64,000 nt of DNA from Xenopus tropicalis. Lineage: Eukaryota > Chordata > Amphibia > Anura > Pipidae. The notes beneath the pieces are model-generated. The model had not been told where the DNA came from, did not search any database, and saw nothing but the letters and a program-made list of their open reading frames with translations. Shown here piece by piece: positions 44,530 to 57,163 of this stretch (position 1 is its first letter; every line of letters starts with the position of its first letter). Position numbers and translations under genes: made by a program. The stretch is taken from the NCBI RefSeq assembly GCF_000004195.4, contig NC_030683.2, forward strand, positions 70,837,764-70,901,763. Reading direction: 5' to 3'.

Positions 44530-44894
44530 CTAAATTTTTAGACTAGAAAGCTCCAATTTTAAAATACTGTAACCTTTTGTTACTGTTACCTTTTAATTAT
44601 TTTTCAGTGCAAAATCTGTTCTATGTTGTCCCCTAATGGCTCTGTATTGGGTCTTCCAGGTCCAGTTTCTACCTGTGTACAACCAGGGTACTAACCCACT
44701 TACCTCCTGGACTGCTCAGCTACCCTAACTGGCACCAAGTGGGTGTTGACCCACTCCCACACCCACACAAGCTGGCTAATCCTAACTAAGAACTAAGAGA
44801 ACTGGAGTCTTACCCTCTGTGCAGGTTGACAATTGATTCTCTCCCAATGGCTGTCCCTGTAGTTCCCAAAAAATAAAAAAGGAAGTACAAGTCC
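44530..44894. other. Non-coding stretch
   Basis: No gene or bounded repeat recognised. Confidence 0.4.
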
Positions 44895-45044
44895 TAGTGA
44901 TGAGCAAATTTGTCCCATTTTGCCAAAAAATTCACAAAAGTGTGGAAAAATCTCTTTTTGACTTGTGAGACTTAATGATGTGGCCGCGCCTTTTTCGCCA
45001 GTGGGATGTTCACTGTGAATCCATGAAAAATTCTTTCATCACTT
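44895..45044 (+). mobile_element. Short decayed hAT-like MITE (TAGTGATGAGCG family)
   Basis: Starts TAGTGATGAGCAAATTTGTC and ends with AATTCTTTCATCACTT. Only about 150 bp remain, and no target duplication is visible. Confidence 0.75.
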
Positions 45045-46201
45045 CCTTTCCTCTAAACCTGGGAAGACACCACTCTTTCACCAGAGACAGGGGATGTTGG
45101 TCTCTATAACTATCCCCAGATAGGGTTTTTTTATACCTGAACTAAGGATACAGGGACACCTGCTGGCAAGATGTCAAAAAGCTTATCAATTTAATTAATT
45201 CCGCTGAATATTTATTTTCAGTATTTGGTAAATACAACCCTAAGGGTTACGTTGTGCATTAAGTAAGCAGAGCCATGATCTGTATGCCATATACAGCTTA
45301 GAACATTACTAAGACTTAGCTGTCATTGAATTGTGCCACAATAACTCCCCAAATCCCAAATTCCTTTAAAGTACACATTGCATATCATGCTTGTTATTGC
45401 TTCTGAAATGCTTAACCTCACATTTCCTCCATCTGCCCACTTTATCTCTCTGCAGACAAGCAACATCCTTACCTTATTGGATTTTTTCTGCATATTTTAG
45501 TATTATGAACAAATATAGAGCTGTTATTTTAAGTAATTGACACTGAGGCATTATGAAAGCAAATCTAATAAAAGAGCAGTTTAACATAATCAAATGTTCT
45601 CTGATGTTATGTATTGTTTTTGCATATTTTACTGGCAGATTATTCCTTATTTATGGAAACTGGTATTGTTTGATTTATGTATTTGTTGTGTATTTAGATA
45701 TTACTGATGTTAAATAGCATAAACAAGGGTGTTTCCCATAACCTAGACAGTCATGCCTTACTTCTATGACACACATAGCATTTTCTTTGACAGTAGAGAA
45801 AAAGCTGATCTCAGACAGAAACTACTATTTTCTTGCCAAATTCTACCCCCTGTGTACAATGACAGGCCAATCACATCCTGTTACAAAATATGCGAGGTGT
45901 GCGGGTAGGTTGGCCTGCCAGCAAAAAAAAAAATGGTATGCCATAGGCATTATTGCTACTAAAAATATTCAAACATTAAAACAAATCCAAAAACCCCCAC
46001 ATTAGTTGCCATAAACATATACATACTGTATGTTTGTGTTAAAAATAGTTCTTGTACCAGATCTTCTGCCACCTTAATAAAACTGCCCTAAGAAATCAAA
46101 CTTACAATAACAACTAGATTTCTGGAATATCCCAAGAATATAATAGTTATGGGTGGTGCAGCTCCTTGCGTAGTATTGAGTATTGGTAGTATATTGGTAG
46201 T
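45045..46201. other. AT-rich non-coding stretch
   Basis: No gene or bounded repeat recognised. Confidence 0.4.
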
Positions 46202-46209
46202 ATCCTAGG

Positions 46210-46480
46210 CAGGGCTAGACTGGGCCGCCGAGGCACAAAAAACCCCCATGGGCCCCAGTCCTGATCCCTGATGCCGCTTCCCCTGGCCGCTGATGTCCTT
46301 CTCTGACGCATTTCACTTACGCACGCTCAGGGAAGGACATTGGGTGGGTGGTGGGGAGCGCAGCAGGGGCCCCTGCGGGGGGGGTCTGGGGGACACGGGC
46401 AGTGGGGGCATCTTGGGGGGAGTGGGGCAAGATCTGGGGCAGCAGCCCAAGTGGGCCCTACACCACCTAGTCCAACTCTG
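46210..46480. mobile_element. GC-rich hAT-type MITE
   Basis: The left end CAGGGCTAGACTGGG and the reverse complement of the right end, CAGAGTTGGACTAG, form an inverted repeat. Flanks ATCCTAGG (46202-46209) and ATCCTAGA (46481-46488) are a 7-of-8 duplication. The GC-rich interior gives a Gly-rich frame at 46293-46481 that is not a gene. Confidence 0.85.
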
Positions 46481-46488
46481 ATCCTAGA

Positions 46489-48929
46489 GTACCCATAGCA
46501 TTTTGCAATATGCTAGTACTGATGTGCAATCAAATGTGGGGGTTATCCAGTTGATGTTTCTTCTTGGTTCAAGAAAAACGTTTGAAAAAAATTGTGAATA
46601 CTGAAACCTTGAATAATTGGTAAAGTAAAAAAAAAGGTGAGACTTAGCCAGATAAAACTCAGCAAGAAAAACCTTGCAAGGTTCTATAGCAATCAATGGG
46701 AACTGTCTCCAGCAATTTAGGTATTTTTATCAGATTCATGCCGGCAATTAAACGACTACTTGTGAAGCAGCAGTTATTCTAAATCAGGCTCCCCTGCAGG
46801 CTACACAGCAGCACTTCCGCAGGGAAACAACCAAGCAAAATAAATTAATAAAAGGGAAAAAAGGTGTTCTCTGTGCATATTATTCTGTAATAATAGAATG
46901 CATCAGGTGTAAAAAGCTGTTTGTGATGCAACAATGAATCCAAAAAGATTCAGTCAGTCATGCACACTTTTCACAACGTGAATACATTTTAAATAATTTA
47001 AATAAGCTTACTAGGTTCTCTGAGAAGGTATTTTAGTGTCCATTGAAGCTATGTAAAAATGACACATTTCTTCCATGAATCATAACAAAGATGAGATAAA
47101 CCATGATGTGTTATAAAGTATGCTCTGTTTTACTGACCTGTGCTGTTCCTTCTGTTTTAATTGCAAAACAGCTTTAAACCTTTAGCTTTTTTGTTTGCTC
47201 AGGCAAATACCACAAGAGGATTTATCAATTAAAATATCACATTACAATAGGAAGGCAAACATTTGGTCCAGAAAACCTTCTGTACCATAGTTAACTGGAA
47301 ATGAAAAATGGGTTTCTGTTTTTCAATACTGGTTTAAGCTAGGCACACATACAGTAGTATAAAAGGTTGGCGAAGGTTGAGCAGTTTGCATCTTCGCTCC
47401 CTGTAGCCTCCTATGGTTCCTATTTAGGTAGGGCAGGTCATGAATAGTGGCTACCAAAGGTGAGGGACTTGCCAGAGTTTTGGGGATAGCTGGGCATAAC
47501 TAGGGATGAATTGAGAAAATAATTAAGAAAAAACATGTATTCCATGTCTCAATAAAACTATTTGTATATCTCATTACATTTTAAATTCTTGTTCTTGTTT
47601 CATTAATCTTTCAGTTTGGCAGTAAGCTGAACTCCCACTTTAAATCTGGCCTGGTTAGGGAAATTGAAGACATAAGATGGTCACTGCTTATATAAGCAAA
47701 CTTAGAATTACCACTTAACACAGTAGCAAGAAATATGGTTCACCGTAAAATTTGTTAGCCTCGTTTTATTTTATCTCCACCCTCAAGTCAAAATGATTCA
47801 ATGATGCACATTCCAAGCTGAAAGCTTAAATAAACAGCCACTTGAGAATCATTTTCTGGTATAGATTTTCACATTCATGATCCCTCTCTTACTCTATTTA
47901 GTCAACAAATCACTTGGTAAAGAGAGGGAAATAAGTTAATTCTCTTATCCAGTGTTCTGTACGTGATGGGAAATTCAAAGGTACACTACAGTCATATCAG
48001 GAAGCAGCAATTTGGATTGTTAAGTCAAACTGCAAAAAGTTAAAGTAAATCTTCTCCTTCTTTTCTTAAATGACTAAATATTGCCATGGTACCTATAATA
48101 TGGTGCCTTGATAAATGGAATGCTTGGAATTGCTGAGGAGTGCAAAACCTGATCCCAAACTTGGAAACATATTCTACAAAGTCAGAATTCATCCTCCCTT
48201 CCAAATAAGAAATGAAGTGAGATGGAAGCACATGGGGTTAGAATTTTTACTTTAAACCTCCTGCATAACTAGTCAGCACTTAGAAAAATATCATTAAGAA
48301 TTTCAAGAAAACCTCTTTTCTTGTGTAACAAGGTTTCCAGATCCAGATAAAGGGTTCCGTACCTGTACACTGTCTTTCAACAGATCTGATGAACACAATG
48401 GCACTATATAATAATAAATGTGTACTTCCTCTTTAACTTACAGTGGTGACAGGACTGTTACAAAAGGCAGAAAGGTATAAAGTTGTGTATAATAGCTCTA
48501 TATAACTAAAAATACATGTTCATTAAAATGTATTGGCACACTATGTTATCAGATATGCTAAATATAGCAGCATCTTCAGATGTCCGGATGCCCAATCATA
48601 TGTACAAGGGAAGATTACTCTGTGCTATGATCCTGTATCCACCCCTGCCCCATCCCAGTTCAGGGCTGCCCAAGTTCCATCCACCTGTTTTGCTACTACA
48701 GGACCCACTTCGAGCTATGGGCCCCAAGTGACTACCCAGATAGGTCTAATGTAAATCCACCTCTGCATGTTACTTACCCAACCAAGCAAACTACAGTAAG
48801 CTTCTTATTACCATGCAGACTAGTGCTCCTTTTGCAAAATGTATGTTATCATAAAAGAAAAGGGGCCCGGCCAATGCACTTACTTAAAGTAAATTGTTAC
48901 TAGAAAAGTCCTGTGACTTAAGTTTCAAG
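46489..48929. other. Non-coding stretch
   Basis: No gene recognised. The part at about 46720-46960 is repeat-free and mixed in composition. A small fragment of the TA-flanked family (TTTCCAGATCCAGATAAAGG) is at 48329-48366. Confidence 0.4.
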
Positions 48930-49245
48930 TTTTATTGTCATATACAAATAACAATGAAGCATCATTACTGTAATGAATTTTTTTTTTTTGACCCGTGTTC
49001 CTCCCATGTTTACATAGACAAAAAAAAAAATACAAATATTAAATATAATAAAAGTGAGCAATAATGGTACAAGTATTTACAATAAAAAAATGCAATGAAA
49101 TATTTGAAATTGTGCAGTGAGGATTTAAAGTGGCTTTGCTTAAAGTGACACTGCGAAGAGTCCAGTAGTTATGGGGAGGCAGAATGTCAGCAGTTCAGAA
49201 GCCTGATGGCTTGTGGGTAGAAACTGTCTCTCTTATCTTTATGTT
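48930..49245 (-). mobile_element. Probable LINE 3' fragment
   Basis: Contains TTTTATTGTCATATACAAAT and CAGAAGCCTGATGGCTTGTGG followed by GTAGAAACTGTCTCTCTTAT. I recognise this wording from non-LTR retrotransposon 3' regions in several vertebrates. Family and ends are uncertain, and strand is inferred from T-rich versus A-rich ends. Confidence 0.45.
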
Positions 49246-49683
49246 TCAAGTGTTCAGATCTTTTTTCAGCTATGTTGTAAATGTTTTAGCTCACAACAGG
49301 GCATACAGATGAAGTGCTTTATATATGAATGCTTCCCATTTCACTCAATGACACATCAACACATCCAAACAAATATATCAAACATGCACTGGAACATGTT
49401 CAAACACTTGTGACTAGCATATATGATATGGGAGACATATCTTAACTTACAGTGAATAAACCATTCTGATTTTAACAAAATATAGAAAATCAATATGACT
49501 TGCTACAAATAGCAAATAGAACTGCTTTTTTGAACTAGATGTTTTCTGAAGACAAAAATAACAAAACTGATGAATATAAAACTCTTTTCATAAACATGTA
49601 TTGGGACTGGAAGCTAGCCAAGTCAGAGTACACTTGAGAAAAATTTCTTGGCACACAATGGATCAGAATTGTAACTAGGTGCA
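49246..49683. other. AT-rich non-coding stretch
   Basis: No gene or bounded repeat recognised. Confidence 0.4.
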
Positions 49684-49728
49684 TATCTATCTATCTATCT
49701 GTCTGTCTATCTCGATCTATCTATCTAG
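49684..49728. repeat. TATC microsatellite
   Basis: Imperfect TATC/TGTC units. Confidence 0.9.
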
Positions 49729-49749
49729 TATGTTAAACTGCTAGACTTA

Positions 49750-50137
49750 GGAGGAGATTTACTAATCCACGAACGGTCCGAAGGTATCCGAATGCATTTT
49801 TTCGCAATGATCGGTATTTTTGCGACTTTTTTGCAGACGTCGCAACTTTTTCGTAGGTCCCGCGTTCTTTTTGTCGCCGCCGCGACTTTTTCGTATATTT
49901 TATGCGACTTTTTTGTCGCCGTCGCAAAAAAATCGGATTGGTTTTTACGCTGTTTACTATCGCTCAATACGAAAAAATCGTGACGGCGTCAAATAGTCAC
50001 ACAAAACACGATAAAGTCGAAAAAGTCACGACTAATATGAAAAATCGCGACGCCGACGAAAAATTCGCAAAATTTTCGTTTCCAATACGATTTTTTCCCC
50101 TTCGGGATTCAGTTTCGTGGATTAGTAAATCTGCCCC
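49750..50137. mobile_element. Hairpin MITE of the GATTTACTAA family, 3-bp duplication TTA
   Basis: Ends GGAGGAGATTTACTAATCCA and TGGATTAGTAAATCTGCCCC, flanked by TTA (49747-49749, 50138-50140). The interior is inverted and rich in GCGACTTTTTCGTA-type words, different in detail from the 14.2- and 28.8-kb copies. Confidence 0.85.
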
Positions 50138-50140
50138 TTA

Positions 50141-51497
50141 GCATTAATTAATTTCAGAAATAGCACAAGATGCTCTTTCAAAGAGATGGAGCCTCTTGAC
50201 CACTTAAAAATGCACGTTAACGAGTAAAGTACCTTGCGTAATGGCTTTGAGAATCTGTGGTTTAAATATTTAAATAAGTGTTTGAGAAAGATTATCACGC
50301 CTAAGATTTCACTTTGGTCCATGTGGTATCTTCAAGACAGAAGCTAAACAAAACGTGTGACTTATTCTTAATTAGAAGATAACATATTTAGGTAAGCCCA
50401 TATTGACTGGCAATGAAACTATAAAGCCATATGTGGCGTAAGGAAGGACGCACACATTGTGTTTATATATACTGAGCCCTATTTGTTTCTCATTTTAACA
50501 AAAATACCTGTTTGTTACTTAACATGATTTGTTATTCATGTGCATACAGATAACCTGTATTCAAGCAATTATTTTATATTGAATAGAAGTGCAGTGGTCA
50601 AAGTTTCCAATTTCTGCCAGATTGTTCAATTTTTCATCCTGTTGGGCAGGTGATGATAACGTCTATGTTACCAAGCATGGTAATGTGAACTGATTATAGC
50701 AAATCAAAAACTGATTTACCTTCAAAACTATTTGCCCTTAAGAGGATATTATAATGAAAAAATAAAATCAAGAAATAGAAATGCCTTGTGCCCAAACATA
50801 TTCATTCGTCAGTGCTGCTCTATAACTGTCCCTCTCATGCGAGGAAGATTATCTTTCTACTGATGCCGCAGGCTGCTTTCACCTCTTACATAAACAAGTA
50901 TATAAGAAGCAGAATTACACTAATAATAAGACAATTCTTCACCTGTCTTTTATCCAATTATTTTATATTGTGCCAGCATGCATCATAATACAGGATTGTT
51001 GCAACTCAACAGCAACAGATTATTTAGACGCAAAAATATGGCACTCAAGTGACATTAATGAGAGAGGTTTGTACAGTAGAAACTAGATGCTAACAGAAGA
51101 GGGCAAATGATGGACACCTTAAGTAGGCATCTGTAAGATTGGTGGGAAATATATTCTATTATATGCTATATAAAGCTAAATGAATGTAACATTGATGACA
51201 TAAGTGGAAGAGTGCCTTCAGCATCAGCATATTCAGGTCACAGTAAATGCTACCATTTAAGGAGATGAGACTGGGGCATGCACAGTATACCAGAATCCTG
51301 TCCGTTAAGTGATAAAAGACATTAGCAGGTGATTGTTTATAGTGATAGGGCTACATATATTATGGCAGCTAAATGGAAAATGTTGTGGATATATATTTTA
51401 AGCTCAAATAATTCTGTCCTATTAGATCAAAATACTCATTTTTTAACATGGTCTTTGAAATAAATTTGTATTTAGCAAGGTGAATATTTTTTTAAAT
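50141..51497. other. AT-rich non-coding stretch
   Basis: No gene or bounded repeat recognised. Confidence 0.4.
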
Positions 51498-51500
51498 TTA

Positions 51501-51714
51501 GGGGCAGATGTATCAAAATGTATCAAATTTGAGATAAGAGCTCACCACAGAAAAATTCACCCACTTTCTATTCATTACTATGGGGTTTTTAGAAGTGTAT
51601 TTATCAAATGGTAAAATAAAACTTTCACCCATTGATAAATACAAAATCCCAAAGAAATGAATTGTGAATTTCTCTGTGGTGAGCTCTAATCTCACATTTT
51701 GATAAATCTGCCCC
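51501..51714. mobile_element. Small MITE with GGGGCAGATKTATCAAA ends, 3-bp duplication TTA
   Basis: GGGGCAGATGTATCAAAATG and the reverse complement of TTTTGATAAATCTGCCCC, each bounded by TTA (51498-51500, 51715-51717). AGCTCACCACAGAAAAATTC and GAATTTCTCTGTGGTGAGCT form inner inverted arms. Termini resemble those of the three hairpin MITEs. Confidence 0.85.
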
Positions 51715-51717
51715 TTA

Positions 51718-52482
51718 ATGTAAAATATATTTTGACAGGTAAAAAATAAACAAATAAAAGGTTGATGCTTTAGCTCTAAAATTATGTAATAAACATATGT
51801 GGGTAACATGAAACCCTTTAGTTGCCAAGTTTCACATAACTATATGGAACCAAAACTGTGCTGATTTATCTTATAATACTCAATTGTTTCACTGAAACTT
51901 ACCCTATGATGAAACATCTGACCAAGTTGGAGTCTGAAAATATTGTATGCAAATTGTCTCCAGCTGCATTTAGTATTTTATAAACTAGTAAGTTAATTAT
52001 ACAGTCATATGGATTACATTGCACATAAACCTGCTTGTGGGATGTCAGCTTTAGAGAGGCAGCCAATATAGGCCAAAAGATCAATGGCTTGTTATTCGTA
52101 ATCCAAGTGTGACACTATTAAAATTACAATTTATTAAAATATTCAACCAAAAAATGACAGGCCCCATGTATACCCATTGGCTTTAACAACATTTCTGTAT
52201 AGCACTATTCTTTCAACCTTTAAGTGCCAGCAACATTTTTTAAACATCTGTACTCTCTCACTTAAGGGGCATTTAAAGAGCGCAATTCCAAGTCCTTCAT
52301 ACTGGACAAATGTAATGATTTAATAATATAGAGACATAATACAGAGACATATTTTATTTTATGCATAAAAATACATCTAATTTGGAAAGTCCCACACCTC
52401 CTGAGCACAGCAATTAAACCTATTTATGGCATTTGTACAGATGATATACTAGCAAAACCTGCAATCTGCATATTTTAGATTT
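51718..52482. other. AT-rich non-coding stretch
   Basis: No gene or bounded repeat recognised. Confidence 0.4.
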
Positions 52483-52710
52483 GAGTTATCCCGTTTCGCT
52501 TCGCCATAAATTCACAAAATGGCAAGAAAATTTATGAAATGGCGAAAAATTTGCGAAACACATTTGTCGCCTGCGTCTTTTTTTTTTTTTGACCATGCAA
52601 TTTTTTCCTGCTGCGAATTTTCACGGAAGTTTCGTGAAGCAATTCGCCAATGGTGAAATGCGGAGGTTCACTGCGAATCCATGTCTGGTGAAAAACTTCG
52701 CTCATCACTA
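52483..52710 (+). mobile_element. Decayed hAT-like MITE (TAGTGATGAGCG family)
   Basis: Contains ATCCCGTTTCGCTTCGCC near the left and ends ACTTCGCTCATCACTA at 52710. The left terminus is eroded. Confidence 0.8.
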
Positions 52711-53096
52711 ATCATCTTTTGTTTCACCCAGATAAAACATTGTAAATATGAATGCCAGGGGTCTGGCATTGTTAAAGCAATGCTTACAAATTGTCATGGC
52801 GGTCATGCCAACTAAAGTCAATACATTTTCTACATTTAAGGTGGGGCACAGACATCACTTTAGCACAAATATTCTAAATAAATAGTGTTATTTGCACAGG
52901 ACACTGCAGTCCAGTGTTATCCTGACCTTGCTAAAGTCCTTTACATGATTATCTATCTGTTTTTTTACTTCTTTTCTGTCACTGACAAAGAAACTTCACT
53001 ACCTCCCTCTAACCATTTGCCTGACTCTGACCTTGCCTTTGCCTGATCCCTTTTGTACAGCTTATTTGGACTAACCTTGGCCCTGTATAGCATCCT
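52711..53096. other. Non-coding stretch
   Basis: No gene or bounded repeat recognised. Confidence 0.4.
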
Positions 53097-53616
53097 TTCC
53101 AACTCCAGAAGGGTGCTCCATACCATAAGGTAGCAGGAGCCATGACGGTGCTAGGAACAGCAGGGGTTAATTAATACAGGCTAAGACTGGGGAAAGGAGG
53201 GTTTGTGAAGTAAGAGGAGGGACCAGGATAGGGAAGCTAACAGTAGAAAGAGGCGGTACCATGACCTTGTGGAAAGTCAAGGAGCATTAGATTAGAGGAA
53301 CGGAGTTTCAATTTGAAGCAGCGTAGGTGGTTTTTCATGGTGAGGGCAGTGAGGTTGGGGAATGCCCTTCCTAGTGATGTGGTAATGGCAGATTCTGTTA
53401 ATGCCTTTAAGAGGGGCCTGGATGAGTTCTTGAACAAGCATAGTATCCAAGGTTATTGTGATACTAATATCTACAGTTAGTATTAGTAGTTGTATATATA
53501 GTTTATGTATGTGAGTGTATAGATTGGTAAGTATAGGTTGTGTGTGCTGGGTTTACTTGGATGGGTTGAACCTGATGGACTCTGGTCTTTTTTCAACCCT
53601 ATGTAACTATATTATC
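53097..53616 (+). mobile_element. 3' part of a LINE-like retroposon
   Basis: Ends GATGGGTTGAACCTGATGGA, CTCTGGTCTTTTTTCAACCC, TATGTAACTAT. The reverse copy at 63821-64000 has the same segment plus a (TAGTTACA) tail. Segments such as GGTAATGGCAGATTCTGTTA and TCCAAGGTTATTGTGATACT mark a frequent Xenopus repeat that I take for a CR1/L2-like 3' end. No reverse-transcriptase motif remains. Confidence 0.7.
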
Positions 53617-56600
53617 ACAGTTTCAATGAATTCTATAGATACATACATGTTGGAAGGGTTGAACTTCAATATGAATGCAGCTGCAAGTGCAGTCACACTA
53701 AAACAGATGCAAATATTGCACTTATTCATGCTATTCATTAATGCATCCAAAAATGCTTCTTATATTTCCATATAGTTGTGCCAAGTCAGTCCTGTCTTTT
53801 CTTTCGAATAAATATTGATGCTGCTATGGAACCCTGGTGTTACTGTCACCCTGAATATAGTGTAAATTTTAGAGCCCCCATGATGCTTGCACCAATAGAT
53901 GCAGCACACTAGTGCCAAAAGAATCACACACACATGCATTATTTTAAAATAGACCACCGAAAGTCAAACAATCCCAACTGTTGAAATATTAGCCATAAGT
54001 TTCTTCTGCTTTTGCTGCCATACACTCCTACTAATGCATTTGTAGCATGTGCATCCTTCTTCCTCCAGTTAAGCTGGGAGGTATGAGAAAAAAAATTATG
54101 GGTACAAAAACATGGGGTTTGCACTTGCATATGAAATTATGCACATAATGCACGCTGACTGTTGTAAGTAACAAGCCCTTACATCTCTCAAAATCCAGGA
54201 TATGTTTTTTCAAGGTAGCATTAGCAGCTCGCAGAGATGACTGTTTGACCCATGCAGAGGCTTTTAGGGTAGTGTACATATTATTTGCAGGCCAGCCCCA
54301 CTAAAAATCTGTCAGATAAGTGACCAGAGCATCTGGAGAACGTTGCTCAGTAGATATGATACAGTGTCTGTCACAACACAGCTCTCTGCAGTGAAATCAA
54401 CAGCCTCATCTATTGTGGAGAATATGTGCACAGGGGTAATCAGCAATGCATGTGCAGCTGCTATATATTATGAAAGGAATAACTTCTTAACTGAGAGGTG
54501 CTTAGAACTGATGTACAGTAAAATGGTAATACAGTGTACAGACACCTAAGTCTTATGGGAAATATGAGCTAACATTTGCAGATGCATATTTAAAACTATT
54601 TTTAACTTGTGATGGTTTAGCTGATTCAGAAAAGGCCAATTTATGGCTCTCCTGTTTTTTAAACATGTTCTTTTCTGCCATATATTGTCGTTTGATGACA
54701 AAATGTAACTGCACAAATGTGATTTTTCATATAAAAGCCAAAGGTAGTTTGTAAATCTATTACATTTGATATTTGCAAGAGGAAAAAAAAGGAAATTTCG
54801 TAAATAGTTTGCTGTGACATTCACTGCATGTTACCAAGGCACTGGCAGAAATGAGTGCACTAAAGTGCATAGAAATGACAACATGCTATTACAATATGCC
54901 TTATATAGGATTGCCTTGTTAAATAGGCACAAAAAAGTACAAATGAAAAGGAAGCAAGTAGATCTAATTGCTTTTTCCAATTGCACAAAAAAAGTTTAAT
55001 TCAAAAATCTATTTATTGTTTCAGGAACAGAAGACTGAATAATTAGCTCTGCAGACTCATTGTCTTACTGAGATATCAAAAATAAACCATCCTAGCAAAC
55101 AAAAAATAGCTGCCCAATAGAAATATTACAGAGCATTTCATATGACATAGTGAGTCCCCCACTAAAACTTGCCTTTCACATGCATTAGTATTATAAATGG
55201 AATTAATAAATAAAATGTTTGTCTGTGATCAAAACATAAATTTAAAATTTGAAACTAATATTCAAATTCTTATAATTCAAACTTCCAATAAATTTCTTAA
55301 AATGTTCACTAGCCCCTGCCCACACAAACAACAGGCTGTCAATGCAGCGGCAAAAAAAAATTGAAGTATCCTTTTGGAGGCTCCTGAGTTTTCCTGGTGT
55401 GCACTGCTAAAAGTTGCTGATGTGCCAGTTGTGTCTAATCTTTCTACAGAGCTGGGGCTGTGGCACCTGGGTCACAGCATCAGTAGGGTAAGCATTATAG
55501 AAATCTTCACTGGGCGGACATGGAAAATTTTCTTTGTGGTGTTTAGGCTTGAGTGCTAGGTTCGGGCAAGAGGCACATGGACCATACGGCAGAAGCAGTG
55601 AGCCATAGCGGGATATATGGATAATAGAGACTACCCAAATGACTTAAATGCATTTACTCTAAGAACTTTGATGGAACTCCGTATACGTACTGTATTTTAT
55701 CATTCTTTACAGGACAAAAATAACTGGAAAGTATATTAATGACTTTAAATAATTCACCAATGGTTTCCTTTGCAGAAACAAAGGCTGATATATGAACATA
55801 GGTCCTACATACTTGAAGTGCAGTTGCCAGTAGCAATTAGTTTTGAATATTCTATTCAAAGCAAATGACCCCACAGTCAGTTGCATTTTAAACCCCTTCA
55901 TTAAAGGTACTTGCATCAAAACACTCTTCCATATACAGTAGTTGCACTTGTGCTGATCAGTCCTTCCTGCCGACTATTCCAAATTAAACTAAATTGCTCC
56001 CACTGACAGAGGAACCCTGGAGCTACTGCCAACTCTGGACCTCGCGGTAACCCTAGGTTTCCTTAGAACCGCGTGTAAGTAGGCACAGCACACTTCACCC
56101 TAACCAATTGGGTGTACATGTCACTTTGGAGCCAAACAACTGGAAATGATGTCAACTGGACTTGGAAAACATTCAGCACAATTGTGTCCGATTTACAGCA
56201 AAGTGTGTGTGCTAGTGACACATCAGCTGCAATTGAATCAGGTACATTCTGGAAAGATTCTGGAAAACAAAAACTCTACATTAAAGGGAAATACATGATG
56301 ATTGTGCTTGAAATTGCACTTTGCTCACTGCATTTGCAGTCATAAATGACCCCCACAGAAGTTGTCTACTAAAAATGTGGAAAAATTGTTACAGATTTTA
56401 GTGTGTCAATTCTCTTTTGTGATTTAATATATATATAGCCACATAAAGTCATTTATTTGCAACCTACTGTTATTCAGTCCTTCCTAATCTTAGCTATGCA
56501 TCCAGAAACAATAGACTGACTATAACTGACTCTATGATACACACAGTTCATCAATCTCTTTTTCCTTACAGGAACCATGGTCAAAAGTAATAAATTATTA

Positions 56601-56619
56601 TTTTAGAATCCTGCAGCTA
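53617..56619. other. AT-rich non-coding stretch
   Basis: No gene or bounded repeat recognised. Open frames near 53939-54824 are short and overlap on both strands. Confidence 0.4.
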
Positions 56620-57084
56620 CCAGTCCATGTTCCACCATATCCCTCAATCTGCAAGCTAATGATAGCGCGTTTGATCCTGTTGTGATCTCAGGTGTATCTG
56701 TGATAAATGTGCCGTCAATCGGCTTTAACACTTCAGAGCTGTAATAATGTATTAGCTTTGTCTGTAAGAATAGTGCTTATTTAAAGGATTAAGATTGATT
56801 TACTTTATCTTTCTTACCAGCTACAGTTAGGGTCTGTATCTAGCACATTTAATATTAAAAGGTCAACTCCACCACAATATCAGAATTGCATACCCACTCC
56901 AGAAAAACAATATTTCAGGTTCCTTCTGGAAAAAAGCTAAGTTGAAAGCCTTTCCTGTTCATTGTTTATTGAGGGGGCTACAAAAAATGAATCATATTTG
57001 TGTAGACTTTGAGTATCTTCCCTGATATGGGCAACAGAACTTGTAGAATTGAGAAAAAAAAGATGTTTCCTTGATTTTTCTGTG

Positions 57085-57163
57085 CACTGTGTTTCTCCCC
57101 AACTCTTTTAACATTTGAATGTGGCTCATGGGTAAAAAAGGCCAGGGACCCCTGATATAGAGG
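57085..57163 (-). mobile_element. Fragment of small hAT MITE
   Basis: Reverse complement of the left end of the 5663-5969 element: AGGGGTCCCTGGCC, TTTTTACCCATGAGCCACAT, AAAAGAGTTGGGGAG. Confidence 0.75.
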
